The notes under the pieces are model-generated. The model did no database searches. It saw only the letters and a list, made by a program, of their open reading frames with translations, and was not told the DNA's origin. Source: Acrocarpospora corrugata (GTDB lineage Bacteria; Actinomycetota; Actinomycetes; Streptosporangiales; Streptosporangiaceae). Taken from it: a stretch of DNA of 64,000 nt. The translations under genes were made by a program, and so were the position numbers. Below, in pieces: positions 9,241 through 17,403 of the stretch (its first letter is position 1; each line of letters starts with the position of its first letter). The stretch is from assembly GCF_009687845.1 (NCBI RefSeq), contig NZ_BLAD01000038.1, positions 136,296-200,295 of the forward strand. The letters are read 5' to 3'.

Positions 9241-9951
9241 ATGAAGATCAGGATTCTGGTGGCGCTGGCGGTCATGCTGGCCGCCGTGTTCGGGGTGCAG
9301 GGGGCGGCTCAGGCCGAGTACGGGCACGGGGACAGCATCCGGTACGCCTCGGCGAAGGGATGCGTCAAGAAGGGCGGCGACATCCTTCCGTGTGGGACGT
9401 GGCGGCTGGTGACGCACCACGGCAGGGTGATCCTGCTGAAGGACGCCCAGGTCAGGGCGCTCGACAAGAAGGGCCACCCGATGACCAGGGTGACGGCGCC
9501 GGTGGCTGTCAGCGGGAACGGGCAGAAGGTCGCCTATTTCAGGAAGGACGGGCGGCTGGCGGTACGGTCCCTCGACGGCAAGGTCAGGCTGCTGCCCGAG
9601 AACGCCCTGCCCAGCAGGACCGCTCAGTACGACGTGACGCTGCAACTGTCCGACGACGGCGCCGTGGTCGCGGTCACCGCCGGCCGGACGAAGCTGTTCG
9701 ACACCGCCTTGGGCAGGCGGCTCGGCCAGCTGCCCAAGGGGCGCTACTTCCTCGGCTTCAGCGGCGACGGCGCGAAGGAGCTCGACTGGACCGGCGAATA
9801 CCAGGTGACACTGCACGCCTCGAAGATGTCCAAGAGCGCCCGGATCGGGATGACGGTCCTGCAACAGGACGTGAGGTCCGGCGCCACCACGATTCGCGAC
9901 AAGTACGAACTGCTCAAGGACACCTTCGTCTACGCCTCTTGCGGCGGCTGA
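9241..9951 (+). CDS. Secreted hypothetical protein (beta-propeller-like repeats)
   Basis: A 236-residue protein with a clear Sec signal peptide (MKIRILVALAVMLAAVFGV, likely cleavage after AQA near residue 25). The mature part has three Cys, two of them near the start (GCVKKGGDILPCG), and repeating short beta segments such as VAVSGNGQKVAYFRKDGRLA and LQLSDDGAVVAVTAG, resembling WD40/TolB-like blades. It is too short for a complete propeller, so it may be truncated or may oligomerise. GGGGGAG about 6 bp upstream supports ATG 9241. No assigned function. Confidence 0.72.
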   Translation: MKIRILVALAVMLAAVFGVQGAAQAEYGHGDSIRYASAKGCVKKGGDILPCGTWRLVTHHGRVILLKDAQVRALDKKGHPMTRVTAPVAVSGNGQKVAYFRKDGRLAVRSLDGKVRLLPENALPSRTAQYDVTLQLSDDGAVVAVTAGRTKLFDTALGRRLGQLPKGRYFLGFSGDGAKELDWTGEYQVTLHASKMSKSARIGMTVLQQDVRSGATTIRDKYELLKDTFVYASCGG

Positions 9952-10090
9952 GACTCGCTCCTCACAGCGGCCAAGGCGAGCACCGTGAACAGCTCGGACA
10001 CGCGACCTGTGGCCGGGCGGCGGGGATGCTGTCGGAGACGGACTCCGGGTGGGGGCAGAAAAGACGGCCGAAGCCCCGGGGGAACCTTGC
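9952..10090. other. Intergenic sequence between convergent genes
   Basis: 139 bp separating the ends of the secreted-protein gene and the MBL-fold gene. I see no gene, clear hairpin terminator or repeat in it. Confidence 0.5.
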
Positions 10091-10834
10091 TCAGGAAAGA
10101 TCGATGACGAGGCCGGCAGTGGCGATGCCGGTCTCGCCGTCGTATTCGGCCTGAGCGGCGGCTTGCGCGGCCGCGGGGTCTGTGCCCGGCTGCAGGTGAG
10201 TCAGTAGCAGGCGTCGCGCGTCGGCTTCGTTGGCTTGCCGGCCTGCCTGGCGAGCGCTGGACAGGTGGCGTCGCGAATCCTCCGGAACCTCGTCCGCGTA
10301 GGTGGCCTCGGCCAGGAGCAGGTGAGCGCCGCGCGCCAGATCCACCAGGTCGGGGCTCGGGCCGCTGTCACCGGTGTACACGAGCACCCGGTCGCCCGCG
10401 GTCAGCCGTACCCCGGAATTGGGCACCGAGTGCGGCAGCAGACGGGTCTGCGCGTGGAACGGCCCGATGTCGAGCCGGTCCCCGGCCGTGAACTCGCGCA
10501 GGACATAGGCGTCGGCCAGCATCCCCGGGCGGTCCAGCGCGAGTACGGCATCCAAGGCACCGGGCAGTGAGTACACCGGCAGCGGCGCCGGCGGGTCCGC
10601 ACGCAACGCACGCGCCCGCAGCAGCGGGTTCAGGTCGGCGCAATGGTCGGGATGTCCGTGTGTGACGAACACCGCGTCGACCTGATCGGCGGCGACCCGT
10701 TCCAGCAGCCGCGGCACCGTCGCGTATCCCGGATCGACGAGCAGCCTGAACCCATCGTGCTCCACGAGGTAACCACTACAGGCCTGGCCCGCCCCCGGCC
10801 ACGCACCACATCCGCCAAGGATCGTCAGCAGCAT
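10091..10834 (-). CDS. MBL-fold metal-dependent hydrolase (RNase Z/cyclic nucleotide phosphodiesterase-like)
   Basis: A 247-residue metallo-beta-lactamase-fold hydrolase. The zinc motif HxHxDH is intact in VTHGHPDHCADL, with further ligands expected in YTGDSG and LLLAEATY and the late histidines HLSSARQAG and LLTHLQPG. This arrangement matches the RNase Z-like branch that includes the atypical mycobacterial cAMP phosphodiesterases, but it lacks features that would name the substrate. It starts at ATG 10834. It is a single gene, with a pseudogene remnant just upstream on the other strand. Confidence 0.85.
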   Translation of the reverse strand: MLLTILGGCGAWPGAGQACSGYLVEHDGFRLLVDPGYATVPRLLERVAADQVDAVFVTHGHPDHCADLNPLLRARALRADPPAPLPVYSLPGALDAVLALDRPGMLADAYVLREFTAGDRLDIGPFHAQTRLLPHSVPNSGVRLTAGDRVLVYTGDSGPSPDLVDLARGAHLLLAEATYADEVPEDSRRHLSSARQAGRQANEADARRLLLTHLQPGTDPAAAQAAAQAEYDGETGIATAGLVIDLS

Positions 10835-10958
10835 CCGTGAACTCTAACGGCGCGGGCGAACCCGCGGCGGCGACCAGTTCGCCGCCCCCGCTGCCCATCA
10901 TCGGGCGAGTCTCCAAGCACTCGGCCCCGCAGACTGCCCCACCAAGCTTCAGCGGGCG

Positions 10959-11056
10959 ATGATCCTCGAGACCCTGCACCAGAGCCTGCGCGACATCCCG
11001 CCTCCACTGCTGCTCGTCCGGCCGCCATGCCCACCGGGGCGATGCACGCCGCCTGA
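10959..11056 (+). pseudogene. Remnant of a second DUF2236 oxygenase 3' end
   Basis: This stretch repeats the last ~100 bp of the intact oxygenase gene at 5960-6772. Bases 10969-10992 are identical to 6681-6704 (24 of 24). The translation MILETLHQSLRDIP matches MTLKTLHQSLRVIP, and the ending ATG-CAC-GCC-GCC-TGA matches the intact ATG-CGC-GCC-GCC-TGA. The copy is 4 bp shorter, so the frame shifts in the middle and the gene cannot be functional. Similarity may go on past the stop (a short near-match ending CGTGGGAC in both). The rest of the copy is missing. Confidence 0.75.
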
Positions 11057-11064
11057 TTCGGCGC

Positions 11065-12240
11065 TCAGCACGCTTCTTCGTGGGACGGCTCCGATTGCCG
11101 TTTCTTCTGCAAAGCCCCGGCGAACTGGACCAGCAGCGAGGAATTCTCGCCCTTGACGTGCATGGTCCGGCCCGCGCGCACGCCTGGTTCCGGCCCCTCT
11201 TGGCTGGCCGAGATGAGACTGAACACGCCGAAGGCGACCTCTCTGCGCCGTCGGCTGATCCACTGATCCCAGTCGGACGGCCAGGTTGTCTTCTCCGACC
11301 ACGTGCACCCGGTGAGGATCTTCCCGTCGGCCAGGTCCGTATCCGACCATTCGAGCGAGGACAGGTCCAGCCCTCTGACGTCGAGTCTGATAGCCCAGAG
11401 CTCGGTGGCGAGGTCGGGGGCGGCGAGGTCGGGTCGGCGCCTCGGGGTGCACGCGGTGTGCAGCCGGAGGGCGCCGGCCAGGTCCTCCGCCACGCTGCGC
11501 GCCCGCGCGATGTCGGTGGCGAGTTCGAGCGCCACGTCAAGGCCGATGGATTTCGATCCGAACCGATAGAGGCGGTCGTGGGCAGTGGACAGGGTGCTCT
11601 TCGCATCGCGATCGACGACCGCCCACCGGGCGTTCTGCTGCAGGTCGCTCGCGTCGTTCGCCCCGTCCTGCCCGGCGGAGTGGTGCGGCTCACGGATCGT
11701 GGCCCGATCGAGGACCAGGCCGTGGGCGCGGCCGAGTGCGTCGGCGAGGGTGGCGGCGTGCTCGCGGGTGAGGTCGTGGCCGACATGGCAGCCCAGCTCG
11801 TAGGCCAGGTCGAGATCGTCCGCGAGGCTGTAGGAGAGGTTTCCGGCCAGCCAGTGATCGAGATGATCATCGACGTCCAGCGTGAGGGAGGCGGCTCTCA
11901 GATACCGGAGATCCGGCTGGAGAGCGTGGAGCAGGAGATCCGCGTGGCCCCGCAGGTGCGGCAGGGTCATGGCGTGGTCGAGTTCGGTGCGATGGGCGAG
12001 CGCGCGGAGACGGAGGACCGTCGCCGCCCATCCGGTTCTCAACACGCGGGCCATCGAGACGCGTTCGGCGACCGGCCGGGGGATCAACCCGGACTTCTGG
12101 GCCTGCTCGATCGCGATCTTCGCGTGCGCGGCGTCGGTTTGCTCACGCACGTATGCCACCAGGTGCGGGCATGCTCCGCTCAGGATGCTCTCGAGCTCTC
12201 CTGGCAGCTCAAGGCGATCGTTCTCGTTCGCCGCGGTCAT
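11065..12240 (-). CDS. Hypothetical protein translationally coupled to a sigma factor
   Basis: A 391-residue, mostly helical, soluble protein with no membrane segment or signal peptide. I do not recognise the family. The last third contains LDVRGLDLSSLEWSDTDL followed by a Trp-rich stretch (TWSEKTTWPSDWDQW), which looks like a short pentapeptide-repeat-type strand leading to a conserved cap. The ATG at 12240 overlaps the stop of the sigma-factor gene (ATGA), so the two products are made together and may interact. The C-terminus (SEPSHEEAC) reaches into the DNA next to the oxygenase remnant, so its 3' end could have been remodelled. Confidence 0.75.
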   Translation of the reverse strand: MTAANENDRLELPGELESILSGACPHLVAYVREQTDAAHAKIAIEQAQKSGLIPRPVAERVSMARVLRTGWAATVLRLRALAHRTELDHAMTLPHLRGHADLLLHALQPDLRYLRAASLTLDVDDHLDHWLAGNLSYSLADDLDLAYELGCHVGHDLTREHAATLADALGRAHGLVLDRATIREPHHSAGQDGANDASDLQQNARWAVVDRDAKSTLSTAHDRLYRFGSKSIGLDVALELATDIARARSVAEDLAGALRLHTACTPRRRPDLAAPDLATELWAIRLDVRGLDLSSLEWSDTDLADGKILTGCTWSEKTTWPSDWDQWISRRRREVAFGVFSLISASQEGPEPGVRAGRTMHVKGENSSLLVQFAGALQKKRQSEPSHEEAC

Positions 12241-12782
12241 CGGCTCGACCTCCCCTGTCGCGTGAAGTTCTCCTGGTTCAGAGCGGGATGTTTGTCTCTG
12301 AGCTGCCGTTTGGCAGCCTTGCGCACGTCGCGGACCCGCTGCTCACTCAAGTTCAGCCGCGCCGCGATCTCGGCGGTGCGGAGACCATCGAGACCAAGGG
12401 CCAATACGGTTCTCTCCAGTTCCGGAAGGTCGCGCAGAAGCGCCAGGATGTCTTGGATTTGAACCACCCGATCGCTGTGGTCGCTTTCGATCGCCTCCGG
12501 ATCCATGGCAGTGGAGAGCGGGGTCGTCAGAATTCGTTTTCTCGCCTCGCTCGGGGGGCGCAACAAGGATCTCCAAGCAACCGCTCTCAGCCATTCTCGT
12601 GGATCTCGTACGGTGTGCCACTTGTCATTGGCGAACAGGATCAGGGCCTGGAGTATCGCGTCCTGAGTGGCGTCTTTGGCTTCCTCCAGACTGGCGCCTT
12701 TCTTGGTCAGATAGTGGATGACCGGGCGAAACTCGCCTTCGATGAAATCATCGAATCCATTCATGGCGTTATGATGGCACAA
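12237..12782 (-). CDS. RNA polymerase sigma-70 (ECF-like) sigma factor
   Basis: A 181-residue two-domain sigma factor. Residues 8-75 form region 2 (EAKDATQDAILQAL, then PREWLRAVAWR) and residues 113-165 form region 4 with a helix-turn-helix (LRTAEIAARLNLSEQRVRDV). This is the layout of ECF sigma factors. No anti-sigma factor with a zinc motif is adjacent; the coupled 391-residue protein is the only candidate regulator. The start may be ATG 12782 or ATG 12764 (MNGFDDFIEG). Base composition looks less GC-rich than the neighbours, hinting at transfer. Confidence 0.85.
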   Translation of the reverse strand: MCHHNAMNGFDDFIEGEFRPVIHYLTKKGASLEEAKDATQDAILQALILFANDKWHTVRDPREWLRAVAWRSLLRPPSEARKRILTTPLSTAMDPEAIESDHSDRVVQIQDILALLRDLPELERTVLALGLDGLRTAEIAARLNLSEQRVRDVRKAAKRQLRDKHPALNQENFTRQGRSSR

Positions 12783-12818
12783 ATAAAGGTAGCTGGTGGT
12801 TCTTGCGAATGATGACGG

Positions 12819-13040
12819 TTAAATGTCCTCTTTCGGCGGGTCCTGGGGTGGATTCTCACTGATTTCAAGGACGATTGTGTGATTGTCGCGATTCAATTCC
12901 GTGTCGTCCGGCGGAAAGGGCCGGACGCGAACGTGGTAGAGCCTTCTTCCTGCGCGCGAACGCGCGCGCAGGGCGACACCCCCGAGGGCGGCGAGGCTCA
13001 TGCCGATGGTGGCGAGTTGTGCGGCGGTCGCAAGGTCCAT
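12819..13040 (-). CDS. Small membrane protein of unknown function
   Basis: A 73-residue protein starting at ATG 13040, where GGGAG sits five bases upstream; an upstream ATG (13094) in the same frame lacks such a site. It has one N-terminal hydrophobic helix (LATIGMSLAALGGVAL), then a basic stretch (RARSRAGRRLYHVRV) and an acidic, proline-rich tail, as expected for a single-pass protein with the tail in the cytoplasm. It lies 36 bp upstream of the sigma gene on the same strand and may belong to that unit. The family is not recognised. Confidence 0.6.
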   Translation of the reverse strand: MDLATAAQLATIGMSLAALGGVALRARSRAGRRLYHVRVRPFPPDDTELNRDNHTIVLEISENPPQDPPKEDI

Positions 13041-13208
13041 TCGATCTCCCGGACGCGGGTGGTTGTCATCAGCTAAGTGGCCGTCTGGGTTCATGATCGG
13101 GAGCGCTGGCGCGAAGATCTTTCCATCCTGAGCAAGCGCTCGCTTGTTTCATCTGATGGCGGGGTCGCCGTTTTTCGCAGTGGCATGGCACACTGGAAAC
13201 CGAGCAAA

Positions 13209-13335
13209 GCGTGCTCCGGGGTCGGTGTAATTCCGAACCGGCGGTTATAGTCCGCGACCCGGCCGAAGCCATCGGCCGGTTGACCTGGTGAAACTCCAGG
13301 ACCGACGGTGAAAGTCCGGATGGGAGGCAGCGCGC
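13209..13335 (+). ncRNA. FMN riboswitch (RFN element)
   Basis: This is the leader of the riboflavin operon. The closing stem P1 pairs 13209-13215 with 13329-13335 (one G-U pair). Between the arms are the conserved blocks GGGGTCGGTG, CCGAACCGGCGGT, AGTCCGCGACCC, TGACCTGGTGAAACTCC, GACCGACGG and AAAGTCCGGATGGGAG, in the correct order. On binding FMN this class shuts down rib gene expression. The element ends 125 bp before the ribD start; I did not resolve the expression platform. Confidence 0.96.
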
Positions 13336-13460
13336 TGGCGGGCGGTTGGTCGTTCTCTGTGTCGGAGAGCGCCGGCGTCCGCTGACGGAGTGCACGGTTG
13401 TGCGCCCGTCGCCATCCCCCGGGGCCCGCCTGTGTTGAGACAGGTGAGGAGAGGACCGGG

Positions 13461-14552
13461 GTGGCCGATCAGCCGGACATCGCCCAGATGCGGCGTGCCG
13501 TCGCGCTCGCCGCGCGCGGCTTGGGCACGACCAGCCCTAACCCGATCGTCGGATGCGTGATCCTCGACGCCGACGGCGAAGTGGCGGGCGAGGGATTCCA
13601 CGAGTACGCCGGCGGCCCGCACGCCGAGGTCAACGCGCTGCGCGCGGCGGGGGAGCGGGCCAAGGGCGGCACCGCGTACGTCACGCTGGAGCCCTGCGAC
13701 CACACCGGGCGGACCGGGCCGTGCAGCCTGGCGCTGATCGAGGCGGGCGTGGCCCGGGTGGTCGTCGCCGTGCCCGATCCCAATCCGCTCGCCTCCGGCG
13801 GGGCCGAACGGCTGCGGCGGCACGGGATCCGGGTCGACACGGGGGTCCTCACCGAGGAGGCCGAGAACGGCAACGCCGCCTGGCTGACCTTCGTGCGGCG
13901 GCGCCGGCCGTACGTGACGTGGAAGTTCGCGGCGACGCTGGACGGGCGGTCGGCGGCCGAGGACGGGACCAGCAAGTGGATCACTTCGCCGGAGGCGCGG
14001 GCCGACGTGCACCGGCTGCGGGCCGAGCATGACGCCATTCTGGCCGGGATCGGGACGGTGCTCGCCGACGATCCCCAGCTGACCGCGCGGCCGTCACGCA
14101 AGCCGTTGCTGCGGGTGGTGCTGGACAGCGACGGCCGTACTCCGCCGGGCGCGCGGGTGCTGGATTCGGCGGCGCCCACCCTGATCGCGGTGGCGGAGGG
14201 GACCGAGATCAGCCATCCGGATGTGGTGCGGCTGGCGCGGACGCCGTACGGGATCGATCTTGACGGGCTGCTCGCCGAGTTGTATCGCAGGCAGGTGGTG
14301 AGCCTGCTGGTGGAGGGCGGGCCGGTGGTGGCGGGGTCGTTCCTGCGGGCGGGGCTGGTGGACCGGGTGGTCGGGTATCTGGCGCCGGCGCTGCTCGGGT
14401 CGGGGGCTTCGGCGCTCGGATCGGCGGGCGTGGCCACCCTCGCCCAAACCCATCGACTGATTTTTCACGATATTTCCCCTGTTGGGCCGGACCTGCGCCT
14501 CATCGCCCGGCCGGCACCCCCGAAGGAGACAGATGTTCACTGGAATCGTTGA
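13461..14552 (+). CDS. ribD: Bifunctional diaminohydroxyphosphoribosylaminopyrimidine deaminase / 5-amino-6-(5-phosphoribosylamino)uracil reductase
   Basis: Second and third steps of riboflavin synthesis, 363 residues. The N-terminal deaminase domain has the zinc motif HAE (His54) and PCDHTGRTGPC (Cys79 and Cys88). The C-terminal reductase domain has TWKFAATLDGRSA, SKWIT and the NADPH-region VEGGPVVAGSFL. GTG 13461 is preferred because GGAGAGG precedes it and VADQPDIAQMRRAV matches homologues; GTG 13398 is a weaker option. The 3' end overlaps ribE by 20 bp. Confidence 0.95.
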   Translation: MADQPDIAQMRRAVALAARGLGTTSPNPIVGCVILDADGEVAGEGFHEYAGGPHAEVNALRAAGERAKGGTAYVTLEPCDHTGRTGPCSLALIEAGVARVVVAVPDPNPLASGGAERLRRHGIRVDTGVLTEEAENGNAAWLTFVRRRRPYVTWKFAATLDGRSAAEDGTSKWITSPEARADVHRLRAEHDAILAGIGTVLADDPQLTARPSRKPLLRVVLDSDGRTPPGARVLDSAAPTLIAVAEGTEISHPDVVRLARTPYGIDLDGLLAELYRRQVVSLLVEGGPVVAGSFLRAGLVDRVVGYLAPALLGSGASALGSAGVATLAQTHRLIFHDISPVGPDLRLIARPAPPKETDVHWNR

Positions 14553-15123
14553 GGAGCTCGGCGAGGTCGTGCACGTCGAGCAGCTGCATGAGGCGGCCCG
14601 GCTGGCTGTGCGCGGCAAGGTCGTCGCCGTGGACGCGCGGCACGGCGAGTCGATCGCGGTCAACGGCGTCTGCCTGACCGTGGTGGACGTGGACGGTGAC
14701 GTGTTCACCGCCGACGTGATGAAGGAAACCCTGAACCGTTCTTGCCTCGGCGTGCTCCAGCGGGGCTCCCGGGTCAACCTGGAACGCGCGGTGCGGGCCG
14801 ACCAGCGGATGGGCGGCCACATCGTGCAGGGCCACGTGGACGGCACCGGCGTCATCCTGACCCGCGAACCCGCCCAGCACTGGGAGATCGTCCGCCTCTC
14901 CCTGCCCAAGGAACTGAACCGCTACGTGGTCGAGAAGGGCTCGATCACCGTCGACGGCGTCAGCCTCACCGTCGCCGCCATCGACGACCAGAGCTTCGCG
15001 GTCAGCCTCATCCCGGCCACCCTCGGCCTCACCACGCTCGGCCTCAAGCAGCCGGGCGACCCGGTCAACCTGGAAGTTGACATCATCGCCAAGTACGTCG
15101 AGAAACTGGTGGTCCGCTCATGA
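14533..15123 (+). CDS. ribE: Riboflavin synthase, alpha subunit
   Basis: Dismutates two molecules of 6,7-dimethyl-8-ribityllumazine to riboflavin. The 196-residue protein starts [12 protein letters not shown] and contains two homologous lumazine-binding barrels, each with its own substrate motif: [16 protein letters not shown] in the first and [16 protein letters not shown] in the second. AAGGAG lies just before ATG 14533, inside the end of ribD. The stop overlaps the ribBA start as ATGA. The symbol ribC is also used for this gene in some genera. Confidence 0.95.
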   Translation: MFTGIVEELGEVVHVEQLHEAARLAVRGKVVAVDARHGESIAVNGVCLTVVDVDGDVFTADVMKETLNRSCLGVLQRGSRVNLERAVRADQRMGGHIVQGHVDGTGVILTREPAQHWEIVRLSLPKELNRYVVEKGSITVDGVSLTVAAIDDQSFAVSLIPATLGLTTLGLKQPGDPVNLEVDIIAKYVEKLVVRS

Positions 15124-16340
15124 ACACCCCCATCCGGCTGGACCCGATCGAACGTGCGATCGCGGACATCCGCGACGGAAAACCGGTCGTGGTCGTCGAC
15201 AACGAGAACAGGGAGAACGAGGGCGACCTCATCTTCGCCGGATCGAAGGCGACGCCGGAGCTGCTGGCGTTCACCATCCGGCACAGCAGCGGCGTGATCT
15301 GCGTGGCCGTGCCCGGCGCGGATCTGGACCGGCTCAGGCTGCCGCTGATGGTGCACGACAACCGGGAGCGCATGCGCACCGCGTACACGATCAGCGTGGA
15401 CGCCAGGGACGGGGTCAGCACCGGCATCTCGGCCGCCGACCGGGCGCGCACGATCCGCACGCTCTGCGACTCCGCCACCGAGCCGTACGAGCTGGTCCGT
15501 CCCGGGCACATCTTCCCGCTGCGCTACCGCGAGGGCGGCGTGCTGGCCCGGCCGGGCCACACCGAGGCGGCCGTCGACCTGGCCCGCCTGGCCGGGCTCA
15601 CCCCGGCCGGCGCGCTCGCCGAAGTCGTCAACGACGACGGCACCATGGCCAGGCTGCCCCGCCTGCGCGAGTTCGCCGACGAGCACGACCTGGCCCTGGT
15701 CTCCATCGAGCAGCTGATCGAGCACCGCCGCCGCACCGAGCGCATGGTCGCCCGCGTCGCCGAGACCCGGATCCCCAACCAGTACGGCGTCTGGCGCGCC
15801 TACGGCTACACCAGCTCCCTGGACGGCGGCGAACACCTCGCCCTGGTGCTCGGCGAGGGCCTGGACGAGAACGTCCTGGTCCGGGCCCACTCCGAATGCC
15901 TCACCGGCGACGTCCTCGGCTCGCTCCGGTGCGACTGCGGCGTGCAGCTCGACCACGCCATGCGCGCCATCGCCGAGGAGGGCCGGGGCGTCATCGTCTA
16001 CCTGCGCGGCCACGAGGGCCGGGGCATCGGCCTGGTCGCCAAGCTCCGCGCCTACAGCCTGCAGGACAACGGCAGCGACACCGTGGACGCCAACCTGGAG
16101 CTCGGCCTGCCCGTGGACGCGCGTGAGTTCTCCAACGCGGGGCAGATCCTCGGCGACCTCGGGGTGAAGTCGATCCGGCTGCTCACCAACAACCCCGCCA
16201 AGATGCGCGGCATGGACGGTTACGGCATCAAGGTGCTGGGCCGGGAGCCGATGCCGGTGGCGGTCAACCCGTACAACCAGAGTTACCTGGCGGCCAAGCG
16301 TGACCGCCTCGGCCACGACATCCCTGGAGAGAAGTCATGA
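15120..16340 (+). CDS. ribBA: Bifunctional 3,4-dihydroxy-2-butanone-4-phosphate synthase / GTP cyclohydrolase II
   Basis: Makes both starting units of riboflavin. In its 406 residues the N-terminal DHBP synthase half shows [14 protein letters not shown], the acidic active-site loop, and [18 protein letters not shown] with GHTEAAVDL. The C-terminal GTP cyclohydrolase II half has the zinc motif [17 protein letters not shown] and the RGHEGRGIG loop. Both sets of catalytic residues appear intact, so both activities are expected. Coupled to ribE upstream and ribH downstream by ATGA overlaps. Confidence 0.96.
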   Translation: MNTPIRLDPIERAIADIRDGKPVVVVDNENRENEGDLIFAGSKATPELLAFTIRHSSGVICVAVPGADLDRLRLPLMVHDNRERMRTAYTISVDARDGVSTGISAADRARTIRTLCDSATEPYELVRPGHIFPLRYREGGVLARPGHTEAAVDLARLAGLTPAGALAEVVNDDGTMARLPRLREFADEHDLALVSIEQLIEHRRRTERMVARVAETRIPNQYGVWRAYGYTSSLDGGEHLALVLGEGLDENVLVRAHSECLTGDVLGSLRCDCGVQLDHAMRAIAEEGRGVIVYLRGHEGRGIGLVAKLRAYSLQDNGSDTVDANLELGLPVDAREFSNAGQILGDLGVKSIRLLTNNPAKMRGMDGYGIKVLGREPMPVAVNPYNQSYLAAKRDRLGHDIPGEKS

Positions 16341-16807
16341 GTGGAGTAGGACGCCCGGAAGCCGCCATCGTCGAGGCGGACGGCCTGACCGTCGGCATCG
16401 TCGCCGCCCGCTGGCACGAGAAGATCACCGACCAGCTGGTGGCCCGCGCCGTGCAGGCGGCCAAGGACTGCGGCGCCACCCCCGTCGTGGTCCGGGTGGC
16501 CGGCTCGCTGGAGATCCCCGTCGTGGCCCAGGCGCTGGCCCGCCGGTACGACGCCGTCGTCGCCCTCGGTGCCGTGATCCGCGGGAAGACCGCCCATTTC
16601 GACTACGTCTGTGACTCGGTCACGGCCGGTCTGACCAGGATCGCGCTGGACGAGTCCACGCCCGTGGGCAACGGCGTCCTCACCTGTGACAGCCTGCACC
16701 AGGCCGTGGCCAGGGCCGGTCTCCCGGGCAGCCATGAGGACAAAGGTTACGAAGCCACTGTCGCCGCTCTGGAAACGGCCGTCCTGCTCCGCGGCCTGAC
16801 GCCGTGA
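16337..16807 (+). CDS. ribH: 6,7-dimethyl-8-ribityllumazine synthase
   Basis: Condenses the RibD and RibB products to the lumazine precursor, usually as an icosahedral or pentameric assembly. The 156 residues include [12 protein letters not shown], the phosphate-binding [20 protein letters not shown] segment with the catalytic His, and [16 protein letters not shown]. The start overlaps the ribBA stop (ATGA). This completes a four-gene rib set under one FMN riboswitch. Confidence 0.96.
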   Translation: MSGVGRPEAAIVEADGLTVGIVAARWHEKITDQLVARAVQAAKDCGATPVVVRVAGSLEIPVVAQALARRYDAVVALGAVIRGKTAHFDYVCDSVTAGLTRIALDESTPVGNGVLTCDSLHQAVARAGLPGSHEDKGYEATVAALETAVLLRGLTP

Positions 16808-16858
16808 TCTAGTACGGTTCAGTGGTCCCCGCCCCGACTCACCTGGTGACCCGCGATC

Positions 16859-17308
16859 GTGCCCGAACCTCTGCCGGCCCTTCCCCTGACCTGGCGCCCC
16901 CGCCGTTCCCGTTTCGTCGCGTACGGCCTGGCGGCGCTCATGGTCGTGGGTTCGCTGTTCCTGGCGGTCATCCTCCCCGAACAGTTCAAGGCCCCCGACC
17001 GGATCGGCATGGTCGCGTTCTTCGGCGTGATCGCCTGGGTCCTGCACCTGCTCGGCCGGATCCGGGTGACCGCCGACGAGGCCGGGATCACGGTCGTGAA
17101 TGTGTTGCGGACGCATCGCTACGAGTGGGCCGAGGTCCTCGACGTCACCCTCGTCGACGCCGATCCCTGGCCCAGGCTCGATCTCGCCGACGGCACGGTG
17201 ATCGGCGCGATGGGCATCCAGGGTTCGGAGAAGATCCGGGCCGCCCGTGCGGTGGCAGAGCTGCGCCTGCTGGTCAAGGCCAGGGGAGAGGCCCCGGAAG
17301 AGCGCTGA
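16859..17308 (+). CDS. PH-domain (bPH-like) membrane protein
   Basis: A 149-residue protein with two N-terminal transmembrane helices (YGLAALMVVGSLFLAVIL and MVAFFGVIAWVLHLLGRI), followed by a small beta-rich cytoplasmic domain (RVTADEAGITVVNVLRTHRYEWAEV) of the bacterial PH type. Proteins like this follow ribH in many actinobacteria, but their role is unknown. GTG 16859 is used; the gap to ribH is 51 bp, so it is probably in the same transcript. Confidence 0.8.
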   Translation: MPEPLPALPLTWRPRRSRFVAYGLAALMVVGSLFLAVILPEQFKAPDRIGMVAFFGVIAWVLHLLGRIRVTADEAGITVVNVLRTHRYEWAEVLDVTLVDADPWPRLDLADGTVIGAMGIQGSEKIRAARAVAELRLLVKARGEAPEER

Positions 17309-17403
17309 GCGCATCGGGTGGACAGGAATCGGGGGCCTGGGAGAGTAGTTCTTTGGGTGATCGGCTGCTGATCGGGGCGTGGGGCGGGCCGTAACCTGAG
17401 GGG

